Below are positions 37,058 to 45,959 of a stretch of 50,270 bases of DNA, one piece after another (position 1 is the first letter of the stretch; each line of letters begins with the position of its first letter). Source of the stretch: an uncultured Fidelibacterota bacterium (GTDB taxonomy: Bacteria; Fidelibacterota; Marinisomatia; Marinisomatales; UBA1611); NCBI GenBank assembly GCA_913043235.1, contig CAJWLO010000020.1, forward strand, positions 1-50,270, read 5' to 3'. The notes beneath the pieces were generated by a model. That model had not been told where the DNA came from, did not search any database, and saw only the letters and a list, made by a program, of their open reading frames with translations. The position numbers and the translations under genes were made by a program.

Positions 37058-37345
37058 TTATTTATTTATCAGTTCATTCACACGCAAGCGCATTAATTTA
37101 CTAGGTTTAAAAGTAGGCACATACCTTTCAGGAAGATAGATTGGATCACCTGTACCGGGATTACGGGCTTTTTTGGGCATTCTGTGTTTGATACCAAAGG
37201 TACCAAATCCCCGCAACTCAACTCGATCGTTTGCTGCCAATGAATCAATGATGGTAGACATGATGCCATTCATAACAGCTTCTGTCTCCACCTTGGTTAA
37301 CCCGGTAGCATTTGATACTATATCAACTATTTCCTGTTTTGTCAT
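37058..37345 (-). CDS. HU/IHF-family DNA-binding protein
   Basis: This 95-residue histone-like protein dimerises and bends DNA. MTKQEIVDIVSNATGLTK forms the first helices. VELRGFGTFGIKHR is the conserved beta region, and the DNA-binding arm contains KKARNPGTGDPI with the intercalating Pro. Length and motifs fit both HU and IHF, which I cannot separate here. It is followed closely by the mS38-like gene. Confidence 0.95.
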   Translation of the reverse strand: MTKQEIVDIVSNATGLTKVETEAVMNGIMSTIIDSLAANDRVELRGFGTFGIKHRMPKKARNPGTGDPIYLPERYVPTFKPSKLMRLRVNELINK

Positions 37346-37383
37346 TGTTATCTCTATTTAGTCCTTAACTTCACCTGAATTTA

Positions 37384-39228
37384 CTAACCTTCTTTAACCC
37401 AAAGTGTGAGTTTTTGCCCGGGATAAATAATATGTGTTCCGCGTTTCAAGTTGTTCCATCTTCTAATTCTACTGGAACGAATACCGTAATCATCAGCGAT
37501 TTGACCAATGGTATCGCCCCTTTTTACTCTATAAGTAATTTTATAATGGCCAGGAGGACCCCAATCGTCATTTTTCTGTTTGGATTTTCTTACCTTATAT
37601 CCGTCCTTAACCCATATTGTAAGTTTTTGTCCAGCATGTATTAGATGGGTTCCATATTTCATATTATTCCAACGCCGAATTTTACTGGCAGTAGTACCGT
37701 AATCTTCAGCAATCCGGCCTAGTGTATTGCCTCGCTTGACTTTATGAACAAGTTTATAATGACCCGTGGGTCCACCATTAGAACCTGTGCCCCAAGTTCT
37801 ACCACCCTTTACTGGGATTTTCATTTTTTGTCCAATTGCGATTTTATGCCGGTTACGAATCTTATTTACACCCGCAATATCATGAATGGATACACCATAT
37901 TTTTTTGAAATTGTCCATAAACTTTCTCCATATTTCACACGATGAACAACAAATTGTGGTGCAAAGCGTTCTTCTTTTGGTATTGAGTTCCAAGTAGTCA
38001 AAAAATTTTGTTTAGCACCCTTTGGTAATTTTATTGTATAAGGAGCATTTGCGGGTGTAGCCGATTGACGAAGTTCCGGGTTATAATCACGCAATACTTT
38101 TGGTTTAATACCTGCAACTCTAGCCAGCACGGCCAAATCTGCACTATTTTTTAATTCTACTTCATCATATACTAATGGAGAATTTTTTGGAATTTTAAAT
38201 CCGAATTTATTGGGATTTTGAGTCATAATCGCAGCCGCCAAATAATATGGAATGTAGTTTCGAGTTTCACGTGGTAATGAATGTAGTTGCCAAAAATCAT
38301 AAGTCTGATGCAAGCGAGAAGCTCTTTGAACCCTACCCTCACCTGCATTATATGCCGCAAGTGATAAATACCAGTTATCAAACATTTCATTAAGGTCTTT
38401 TAAGTAAGCACACGCTGCATGAGTAGCTTTGATTGGATCTCTACGCTCATCTACATACCAGTCTCGCTTTAAACCATATTTTTTTCCAGTTGAATATATG
38501 AATTGCCACATCCCCGAAGCATTGGCTCTGCTGTAAGCTTTTGGATTCAAACCAGATTCAATCATGGCCAAGACCATCAATTCTTCCGGTAATTCATGCT
38601 CCGCAAGGATCGGCAGAATTATATCCTGGTATTTTGCATAACGTTGGAGCCATATCTCAAACTGTTTACGCCCTTTATTCTGAAAATAATTGATAAATTG
38701 GTCTACCTTTTTATTGCGAACCAATGGAATATGGCCATCACGGTCATCCACTACTATGAATTTTGAATCTCCCATTTCAATTTCTATTGGATCCAGAGTT
38801 TTAGTTACATCTATTCTGATCCGTTCTGCTGTTATAGGGGCATCACTGGTTCGGACGGTGGAAAGTTTTTGATTATAAATATCCATGAACGACCTTTCAA
38901 AACGCTCAAATTCTTCCTGGTCCTCAAGGTTTTTTTCTCCAATCTGATCCGCTTCCATGAGTAAATCGTATATCCGGCTTAGGGTGTAAATAACTTCCAA
39001 GGTATCACGGTGAAAATCAGCAATAATCACATCCGACAATAATAATTTTACATCACGTAATATTTCAGGAAAGCGGTTCCTGCTTTCATCAAAATCTTCT
39101 TTTACATCGGGTTCAGAAATAACGATAGGGGTTTTAGATGTTTCTGCATTAGATGAACCATGCAACAATTGCATGTTGCTCCCAACCAGCAAAAGCAGGA
39201 AGAAAAACAATTTATAGTATTTAATCAA
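37384..39228 (-). CDS. MltD-like membrane-bound lytic transglycosylase with three LysM repeats
   Basis: This is a 614-residue murein hydrolase with a hydrophobic export signal at residues 1-20. The SLT/GH23 domain (about 195-345) has the catalytic Glu224 in AMIESGLNPKAYS, then NASGMWQF and AAYNAGEGRV. Three LysM domains follow at about 428-472, 494-540 and 566-611. Repeats 2 and 3 are nearly identical (both contain KRG..T.G.IA.DYG), which suggests a recent internal duplication. Each is preceded by a Trp/Gly-rich linker. It cleaves the peptidoglycan glycan strand. Residues 30-190 are an unrecognised N-terminal region. Confidence 0.93.
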   Translation of the reverse strand: MIKYYKLFFFLLLLVGSNMQLLHGSSNAETSKTPIVISEPDVKEDFDESRNRFPEILRDVKLLLSDVIIADFHRDTLEVIYTLSRIYDLLMEADQIGEKNLEDQEEFERFERSFMDIYNQKLSTVRTSDAPITAERIRIDVTKTLDPIEIEMGDSKFIVVDDRDGHIPLVRNKKVDQFINYFQNKGRKQFEIWLQRYAKYQDIILPILAEHELPEELMVLAMIESGLNPKAYSRANASGMWQFIYSTGKKYGLKRDWYVDERRDPIKATHAACAYLKDLNEMFDNWYLSLAAYNAGEGRVQRASRLHQTYDFWQLHSLPRETRNYIPYYLAAAIMTQNPNKFGFKIPKNSPLVYDEVELKNSADLAVLARVAGIKPKVLRDYNPELRQSATPANAPYTIKLPKGAKQNFLTTWNSIPKEERFAPQFVVHRVKYGESLWTISKKYGVSIHDIAGVNKIRNRHKIAIGQKMKIPVKGGRTWGTGSNGGPTGHYKLVHKVKRGNTLGRIAEDYGTTASKIRRWNNMKYGTHLIHAGQKLTIWVKDGYKVRKSKQKNDDWGPPGHYKITYRVKRGDTIGQIADDYGIRSSRIRRWNNLKRGTHIIYPGQKLTLWVKEG

Positions 39229-39445
39229 AAAAGTATGTGGAATTGATTATATAAAATTAGTTGCATTCATGCCGCTCAATCAAGGTCTTCTATTTTCTAT
39301 TAAAATTTTATCTTAGTAGAAAAATAATTGCGCGGAAAATATATCTTGATTACGATTATAATGATTATTAATCACAAGTTTAAATCTAGTCTTTTTCTTT
39401 TTAACCATATTACATAATTCACAGAAACAGGAATCCTGCGTAAAA
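39229..39445. other. Intergenic spacer, nothing recognised
   Basis: This 217-bp AT-rich spacer lies between the acyltransferase and transglycosylase genes, which run in the same direction. It presumably holds the transglycosylase promoter. No open reading frame, tRNA, strong hairpin or repeat was seen. Confidence 0.4.
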
Positions 39446-40162
39446 TTATGATATAGGACTTCCATGAAGTTGAATAACTGCATCTCTAATATTTGTTACG
39501 AATTCTTTCCGATTTTCTTCGTTATGGTGATTCACTTGAATCGGTTTACCTATTCGAACCTCAACTGCTACTTTATTCACTGTCCAACTACCCTTTTTAT
39601 GCAATTTGTAAGAGTTTACAAAAGCGACAGGAACCACTGGCATACCTGTCTCAATACTGATTAACAATCCGCCTCTTTTAAATGGAGCGATAGTACCATC
39701 CTTTGTACGGCTACCTTCTGGCCATAGCATAACAGATCGTGGTGTTTTTATCAGTGAATCTCTTGCTTTTTTCATAGAAGCTATTGATTTTTCATGACTT
39801 CTGCGATCTACAAAAACATGCCCCCCAGCATTCATTACCCAGCCTAGAACAGGGGTTTTCCTCAATTCTATTTTCGCTACTGGGACCAGCCAATAGGGTA
39901 ATGTCGCAAATGCCAATGGGATATCAAATACTGATCCATGATTGCCTGCAAAAATATATTGGTTGTTAGGATCTAAGTGTTCCAGTCCGATTACTTTGTA
40001 TGGAATGCCTGAAGTAATTAAAATTAAATTTGCCCAAATACGGGCACAATGCCCCATGGTTCTACCTTTTTTCTTTTCAACGATTGAAGCTAATGCCCCA
40101 ATTGTCCCTAGTATAGTAGTCAGAATACTGGCATTAAATAAAGCCCAAAAACCACGGAGCAA
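39446..40162 (-). CDS. plsC: 1-acyl-sn-glycerol-3-phosphate acyltransferase (PlsC family)
   Basis: This is a 238-residue membrane-associated acyltransferase for phosphatidic acid synthesis. The catalytic NHxxxxD motif is GNHGSVFDIP, and the acyl-acceptor motifs FVDRRSHEKSI, WPEGSRTKDG and GMPVVPVAFVNS follow in the usual order. Hydrophobic stretches at residues about 5-25 anchor it. The start is directly after serS (stop-to-start spacing of zero). Confidence 0.92.
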   Translation of the reverse strand: MLRGFWALFNASILTTILGTIGALASIVEKKKGRTMGHCARIWANLILITSGIPYKVIGLEHLDPNNQYIFAGNHGSVFDIPLAFATLPYWLVPVAKIELRKTPVLGWVMNAGGHVFVDRRSHEKSIASMKKARDSLIKTPRSVMLWPEGSRTKDGTIAPFKRGGLLISIETGMPVVPVAFVNSYKLHKKGSWTVNKVAVEVRIGKPIQVNHHNEENRKEFVTNIRDAVIQLHGSPIS

Positions 40163-41431
40163 TTATTTTATCCCCTCTATTCCTAGAAAATCTGCAACAG
40201 GTTCCGGAAATTGAATTGTACCGGAACTCGTTTGATATGTTTCTATTAATGCCACCACCAACCTAGGAGTGGCCAGGCCCGATCCATTCAGTGTATGTAC
40301 AAAGTCGATCTTTTTGTCAGAATCTTTTCTATACCGGATATTACCGCGACGGGACTGAAAGTTTTCGAAATTGCTACAGGATGATACTTCCAGCCACTTT
40401 TCTTCTCCAGGTGCCCAGATCTCCAAATCATAACACTTAGCTGCAGCAAAACTTAGGTCTCCCGTGCAAAGAGCTACTACTCTGTAATGTAATCCTAAAA
40501 TCTGTAGGATGGATTCAGCCTGAGTTGTAAGGGACTCCAATTCGTCATAAGAAGATTCTGATGTTGTGAATTTTACTAGTTCAACTTTATTGAATTGATG
40601 GACTCTCAATAATCCCCGAGTATCTTTACCGTAAGAACCTGCTTCCCTGCGAAAACAGGGCGTATAAGCAACATATTTTATTGGCAAATCACTTTCTTTT
40701 AGTATTTCGTCTCGATGAATATTGGTCACCGGGACTTCGGCCGTAGGTGCCAAATAGAGATTATCAATCTCTGTATGATACATATCTTCTTCAAATTTTG
40801 GAAGTTGGCCTGTGGTGATCATAGATTCTTTTTTCATCAACACAGGAGGAATAATTTCTATGAAATCAAATTTACTTACATGGTGCATTATCATAGCATT
40901 TATCAACTGTCTTTCCAATTGAGCTCCCTTGTTTGTATAAAGAGGAAATCCGCTACCAGATAATTTGGATCCTCTTTGGAAATCAAATAGATGCAATTTT
41001 TCTCCTAATTCCGTATGATTTTTTAAAGGATATGCAAACTCAGGTTTTCCACCCCACTCCCGGATTATAGCATTGGAAGATTCATTTTTTCCCTCTGGAA
41101 CTGAATAATGAGGTGGGTTTGGAATTGTATATAAAACCTCATTTAACTCGTTTTCAACATGGTTTAGATTAGAATCAATATTTTTTAATATATGACCCAA
41201 TTCCCTTGTTTTATCAATCGCTTCGCTTGCATCTTCATTTTTTTGTTTCGCAAGCCCTATAGCCTCTGAAGCACTATTACGTTCAGACCGGATTTCATTA
41301 GCCTGATGTTTGAGGGACCTTACTTTTTCATCCAGGGATAGTATATTAGAAATATTGATATACTCTCCCTTTGAGCTGATTCTTAATCCATACTCTTCTG
41401 AATTTTTCCTTAATTGTTTTAGCGAAATCAT
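40163..41431 (-). CDS. serS: Seryl-tRNA synthetase
   Basis: This is a 422-residue class II aminoacyl-tRNA synthetase. The N-terminal coiled-coil arm that reads the tRNA long variable arm spans about residues 25-105. The catalytic core has LAPTAEVPVTNIHRDEI, CFRREAGSYGKDTRG (motif 2), LRVHQFNKVEL and LNGSGLATPRLVVALIE (motif 3). Length is normal. The gene is transcribed away from the polysaccharide operon. Confidence 0.98.
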   Translation of the reverse strand: MISLKQLRKNSEEYGLRISSKGEYINISNILSLDEKVRSLKHQANEIRSERNSASEAIGLAKQKNEDASEAIDKTRELGHILKNIDSNLNHVENELNEVLYTIPNPPHYSVPEGKNESSNAIIREWGGKPEFAYPLKNHTELGEKLHLFDFQRGSKLSGSGFPLYTNKGAQLERQLINAMIMHHVSKFDFIEIIPPVLMKKESMITTGQLPKFEEDMYHTEIDNLYLAPTAEVPVTNIHRDEILKESDLPIKYVAYTPCFRREAGSYGKDTRGLLRVHQFNKVELVKFTTSESSYDELESLTTQAESILQILGLHYRVVALCTGDLSFAAAKCYDLEIWAPGEEKWLEVSSCSNFENFQSRRGNIRYRKDSDKKIDFVHTLNGSGLATPRLVVALIETYQTSSGTIQFPEPVADFLGIEGIK

Positions 41432-41718
41432 TTATTCCTTTTTATTCGTTAATAAATATTAAATCTACATAGTCTTTGTCATGAAAAACATAATCTAAAA
41501 TTTAATAAGATAATTATAGCGGGCACATGCCCGGGCATAATATTTGTTGTATTTATATTCAGAATAAAATAAACTCGGCCATATTCACAAGGAAATCTAT
41601 CGAATAATACCGCGCCCAGTTTACAAATAAAAGGCAACATGAACAATTGGATCTCTCGAGGTATCGATAGGATTTCCATACCAAACGTCAGCTCCACGAC
41701 AATCTAAAATATAAAATT
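41432..41718. promoter_or_regulatory. Divergent regulatory region between serS and the polysaccharide operon, with overlapping palindromes
   Basis: This 287-bp gap holds the presumed promoters of serS (minus) and the export operon (plus). It contains two overlapping inverted repeats: CGGGCA-CA-TGCCCG at 41520-41533 and the perfect palindrome TGCCCGGGCA at 41528-41537. These GC-rich palindromes stand out in AT-rich surroundings and could be an operator. The operator function is inference. No gene is convincing in this gap. Confidence 0.5.
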
Positions 41719-43440
41719 ATGAAAAATGCTATCATAATATGGGTACTCTGTTCCTTGGTCTCCGCTCAGACAATCGATGTAAATTCATTGCGCACTCTTG
41801 GCCAATCCAACCTAAGCAAACTTGGGCTGGATCGTACAAAACTTACCCAGGAGAAACAGGGTCAATCATTTGTAATTCTAGACCAGCCGATAGATCCCAA
41901 TGAATATTATGTTGGCCCGGGCGATCAGTTCCGTTTAAATATTATTTCCAGTAATGAAGCTTTCAATTATTCTTTAACAGTTTCTCCAACAGGTGAAATT
42001 CTTATTCCAGCAGTCGGAATCATACCTGTATATGGTTTAACACTTGGGTTAGCCATAAAAACTATGGAAAAAACTGTTAAAGAATGGAACCAAAATGCCA
42101 AGATTTACATCACTATCGAACAAGTACGGAAATTTAAGGTTAAAGTAATTGGGCAGCTTAAAGCACCGGGTCTCTACGATGTAACTCCAATGACACGAAT
42201 ATCAGATCTATACCAGATAATAATAGAAAACTATTATGATGAAATGAATAATAATGATAAAACCCACAAAGAATTGGGTAAAATGGAACAAGATCAATTG
42301 ACTATATATGATCAAAAATCACAAATAGAGGATCTCTACGAAAGGAAAATAGGCAGATTGGAAATAGACGACGAATTCCATGAAATTTCCAATCGTAACC
42401 TAATAGTAATACGTAATCAGGATTCTATCAATATTGACCTCGCTCAATTTGGGATTACTGGTCAAAACCATCTTAACCCTTACCTGCAGCAGGAAGACAT
42501 ATTGGTTATTCCTTTGCGTAATCAATCAATAGGTATTTATGGTGGTGTAAAAAGACCAAATGAATATGAATATGTTTTTGGTGAATCTTTATATGAAATT
42601 ATTCAACTTGCGGGTGGATTAAGACCCGATGCTGACCCAAGTAAAATAGAAATCACTAGATACAATGGTCCTACTGAAAAATTTTCTTTCATTGTTAATT
42701 ATAATGAATCAAAAGATGTTAAATTAAATCCAGAAGACCACATAATGGTAAAATACTCAAGGCAATACAAGCGACAGGAAGTAGTTTATGTTACAGGAGA
42801 GGTAGTTTATCCTGGTGTCTATTCAATCGTACCTGGAAAAACTACTGTAGGGGATATACTTTTTAAAACCAAAGGATACACCAATAGAGCTGATTCATCC
42901 AAAATTACAATTAACAACCGTGATATATATGAAATTCCTGATCGTGAACTGGAACGAATCCTTCTTATCCCCGAAGAGAATAGATCCCTATCAGAACGAG
43001 CTTATATTAAGGCCCGGATGATGACTCATAAAGGTGCTTTGGAAACCAATTCTATCGTCCAAGCCCAGTACGTCAAAGATTTTCTTCTAGCAAAGAATGA
43101 TATTATACATGTGCCGGAGAATTTTGATTACGTTGAGATCCTTGGTGCAGTGCAAAGACCAGGGAGGTATCCATTTATTCAATCTTATTCTTTTGATGAT
43201 TACATTGAAATTGCAGGAGGGATAACATCCAATGCTACTAGAAATAAATTTGTTATAAAAGCTGGGACTGGACAAAGATTGCCAGCTAGAAATAAAACAA
43301 TAATAAATACAGGTGATATAATTTTTATTGCTGAAAAAATGGAATATAACAAATGGATTGTCTTGAAAGATGTGCTTTCTACCGCCAGCCAGATAGCAGT
43401 CCTGCTATTTTATATAGATAGGGTTACAAATTCTAGTTAG
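41719..43440 (+). CDS. Polysaccharide export protein, Wza-like, with four SLBB domains
   Basis: This 573-residue secreted protein has a signal peptide ending around VSA at residue 16 but no lipobox, unlike E. coli Wza. The polysaccharide export domain (about 57-135) starts with YYVGPGDQFRLNI. SLBB domains begin near 139 (VKVIGQLKAPGLYDV), 271 (IGIYGGVKRPNEY), 355 (VVYVTGEVVYPGVYS) and 471 (YVEILGAVQRPGRYPF). The C-terminus has a hydrophobic segment (about 551-567), consistent with an outer-membrane helical pore. It is the first gene of the polysaccharide operon. Confidence 0.93.
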   Translation: MKNAIIIWVLCSLVSAQTIDVNSLRTLGQSNLSKLGLDRTKLTQEKQGQSFVILDQPIDPNEYYVGPGDQFRLNIISSNEAFNYSLTVSPTGEILIPAVGIIPVYGLTLGLAIKTMEKTVKEWNQNAKIYITIEQVRKFKVKVIGQLKAPGLYDVTPMTRISDLYQIIIENYYDEMNNNDKTHKELGKMEQDQLTIYDQKSQIEDLYERKIGRLEIDDEFHEISNRNLIVIRNQDSINIDLAQFGITGQNHLNPYLQQEDILVIPLRNQSIGIYGGVKRPNEYEYVFGESLYEIIQLAGGLRPDADPSKIEITRYNGPTEKFSFIVNYNESKDVKLNPEDHIMVKYSRQYKRQEVVYVTGEVVYPGVYSIVPGKTTVGDILFKTKGYTNRADSSKITINNRDIYEIPDRELERILLIPEENRSLSERAYIKARMMTHKGALETNSIVQAQYVKDFLLAKNDIIHVPENFDYVEILGAVQRPGRYPFIQSYSFDDYIEIAGGITSNATRNKFVIKAGTGQRLPARNKTIINTGDIIFIAEKMEYNKWIVLKDVLSTASQIAVLLFYIDRVTNSS

Positions 43441-43445
43441 TTATA

Positions 43446-44645
43446 ATGCAGTTAACAGATCACGAAAAAAAGATTTTAGATATTGTAAAAGCTCACCCAT
43501 ATATTGTAGATAATCCAGAGAAGCGAGAGTCGGTCGCTAAAACATATGGCCTATCTGAAAAAACCTTACGGAACCGCATCGCGGAATTAAAAAAGCGTGG
43601 ACTGATCAACTTAGAAACTGGCAAAGACCAAGAAGAAAAAAAACCACTTGTCACCGAACATGATGAGATCAATCTAACCGCGGTCTGGGATACCATAAGG
43701 TTAAAACGAAAACTCATAACCACAATATCAGCAGCTTTTACTCTAACGGGATTGATTTATGCTATAGTGGCAACCATTTACTTTGAATCAACAATTTCAA
43801 TGTACCCTGCAGGAGAACTCGGGCAATCCGGAGGTGTGCTGGGAGAATTTCAAGGTCTGGCAAAAACATTTGGCGTAGGCGGACTTGGTCCTGCACCGAC
43901 CTATAATATACCAGATATCATTGATAGCAGGCGGTTAAAAAAAGATATAGTATTAAAAACCTGGATAACAGCAAAATTCCCTCAAGGATCAAACCTAATA
44001 AAGTACTGGGAGCTTGATAAAGAAAAACTATTTTCGCCTCGAAAATGGATATCCAGTTTTCTACCGCAAGGTAATTACTCTTCAAACCAAAAGGACAAAT
44101 TAGCCTATGAGGCCATTTTGGAACTGGATGAATTAATTTCAGTAAAAGAAGAAATTTCAGGCCTAATTACTGTCTCTGTATTGATGCAGGATCCTAATCT
44201 TGCCGCGAACATAGCTAATTACATTGCAGAATTTGTCAAGGAATTCATATCCATTGAGCAACAGCGGGAAGCCAGGAGAAATAGGGAGTTTGTCGAAAAT
44301 CAAAAAATCGAAGCAAAATATCAGTTAGAAAAATCAGAAGAAATGCTCACTGATTTACGAAAAAAACATCCTATACAACTGGACACACCAGAACTACAAA
44401 TGATACGAAGCCGACTTGAATACGGAGTTGAAGAAAACCGTGCAGTTTATATTACCCTCAGACAACAATATGAAATAGCAAAAATCGATGAAGCAAAGGA
44501 AAATTTACTTGTAAATATGCTGGATAATGCAGAACCGGCAGTAAAAAAAGCAAAACCTAAACGGTCACTTATTGTAGTTATTTCATTACTCGTTGGTTTT
44601 ATGATTGCAATACCGATTTCGCTATTATTAGATAGAAAAGAATAA
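43446..44645 (+). CDS. Wzz-like chain-length/co-polymerase protein with N-terminal winged-helix domain
   Basis: This 399-residue protein has an unusual fusion. Residues 1-56 look like a winged helix-turn-helix (LTDHEKKILDIVKAHPYI, then GLSEKTLRNRIAELKKRGLI). Residues 75-113 contain the Wzz entry segment (INLTAVWDTIRLKRKL) and the first membrane helix (about 91-113). A periplasmic domain with a long helical region (about 260-350) follows, then a second helix (about 374-392) ending in LLLDRKE. The Wzz part should set polysaccharide chain length and interact with the export pore. The winged helix would face the cytoplasm and might bind DNA. There is no Walker-type tyrosine kinase domain. It starts 5 bp after the export gene. 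Confidence 0.85.
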   Translation: MQLTDHEKKILDIVKAHPYIVDNPEKRESVAKTYGLSEKTLRNRIAELKKRGLINLETGKDQEEKKPLVTEHDEINLTAVWDTIRLKRKLITTISAAFTLTGLIYAIVATIYFESTISMYPAGELGQSGGVLGEFQGLAKTFGVGGLGPAPTYNIPDIIDSRRLKKDIVLKTWITAKFPQGSNLIKYWELDKEKLFSPRKWISSFLPQGNYSSNQKDKLAYEAILELDELISVKEEISGLITVSVLMQDPNLAANIANYIAEFVKEFISIEQQREARRNREFVENQKIEAKYQLEKSEEMLTDLRKKHPIQLDTPELQMIRSRLEYGVEENRAVYITLRQQYEIAKIDEAKENLLVNMLDNAEPAVKKAKPKRSLIVVISLLVGFMIAIPISLLLDRKE

Positions 44646-44666
44646 TAAATATATTTCTTAAGCACC

Positions 44667-45947
44667 GTGTTAAATAAGCGTCTATTAATAAATTCCTTAT
44701 ACACGGGTGCCGCACTTGGCTTCGTTGGTTTTGTACCTTTCATTTTCAATATTTTGGTTGCCCGGACATTTGGCAAAGAGACATTAGGTACTGTTAACGT
44801 TGCTATGAGCTTTTGTCTTGTGCTTACAGTATTTGTAACAAATTTTTTTGGCACATCAGGAAACAAGTTTCTGGCGGAGTTTCGAGGTCGAAAAAGCAAA
44901 GAATCATTTAAACTTATATTTTTTATTATTCTTATTGTTCCAGTAGTTATTTTAACCTTTCTGAATACTGCTATATTCTGGCATTGGGATTACATTGCAA
45001 TGAAATTTTCAGTACAATCCAATTTGTTGATTCCAATGGTGTGCTACATTTACTTCAGGTCATTTTACATTATCTTTAGAAGAATATTTTATGGAATTGA
45101 CCTGGTATCTACTTATACAATCAATGAAATTGTATCAGATATTATACTTATTGCAGCAATAGGTATAGTATGTTGGTTGCGGCTCCCGCATCTACTGATT
45201 CAGAGTTATGTACTTGGATATTCAATCTTTACTGTAGTCAGCATATTGGCATTATACAGGAATTATGCAGCAATTATTGAGCCATTACACCCTCAGGTAG
45301 ACTACCAGACCAAATCTGTTTTAATTGATTATTTTAAATATGGATTCATAACCATGGCTGGCACCGCATCCAGTACGGGTACAGGTTATTTATCCATTCT
45401 CTTTACCGGTTATTTTTTAACCAGTTCAGATGCAGGTTTATACTCATCTGTATTGGCTATTGTGAGCATATTAATGTTTTTACCCAGACTGGTAACCCAA
45501 GTCCTTCTTCCAGAGTTTTCAAAACTTTTTGGTGCTGGGGAAGAAAATTCAATAATCTATACCTTAAAATATTCCTTCTGGTTTATTTTTATCATTTCGA
45601 TGATCATTAATGGTTTTTTATTTGTTTTTGCAAATGAGATACTTTCTATATTTGGAAATTCATTTTCCAGCGGGGATCTAATCCTAAGAGTTATGATACC
45701 TGGTGTTTTTATCCGAATGATATCTGTCCCTTTAGTTACTTTTTTATCAGGTACAGAATATGTGATCTATCCTAATATTGGTGGAATTATCATTCTTATT
45801 GTCTCCGTTGTTGCTTGGGCCATCACCGTTCCTACTTATGGTTTAATCGGCATCGCTTCAGGATATGTAGCTGGTATTAGTATTGGTATCGGTTATCAAA
45901 TGGTGATGGCAGTAATCAAAATCAGATCTTTCAATTCTAGGTATTAG
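44667..45947 (+). CDS. Oligosaccharide flippase, Wzx-like
   Basis: This is a 426-residue integral membrane protein with about 12 helices, starting with GTG at 44667. The N-terminal GAALGFVGFVPFIFNILVAR and GTSGNKFLAEFRGRKS, together with the central PEFSKLFGAGE segment, fit the MATE/MOP polysaccharide flippase superfamily. It would move lipid-linked repeat units across the inner membrane. Its position between the Wzz-like protein and the polymerase supports this. The substrate is unknown. Confidence 0.87.
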   Translation: MLNKRLLINSLYTGAALGFVGFVPFIFNILVARTFGKETLGTVNVAMSFCLVLTVFVTNFFGTSGNKFLAEFRGRKSKESFKLIFFIILIVPVVILTFLNTAIFWHWDYIAMKFSVQSNLLIPMVCYIYFRSFYIIFRRIFYGIDLVSTYTINEIVSDIILIAAIGIVCWLRLPHLLIQSYVLGYSIFTVVSILALYRNYAAIIEPLHPQVDYQTKSVLIDYFKYGFITMAGTASSTGTGYLSILFTGYFLTSSDAGLYSSVLAIVSILMFLPRLVTQVLLPEFSKLFGAGEENSIIYTLKYSFWFIFIISMIINGFLFVFANEILSIFGNSFSSGDLILRVMIPGVFIRMISVPLVTFLSGTEYVIYPNIGGIIILIVSVVAWAITVPTYGLIGIASGYVAGISIGIGYQMVMAVIKIRSFNSRY

Positions 45948-45959
45948 TTTCACTATATT

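Noticed and set aside
41479..41697. 72-codon open frame on the minus strand in the serS/export gap
   Set aside because: No recognisable domain, atypical composition and location in a promoter region. It looks like a chance open frame.
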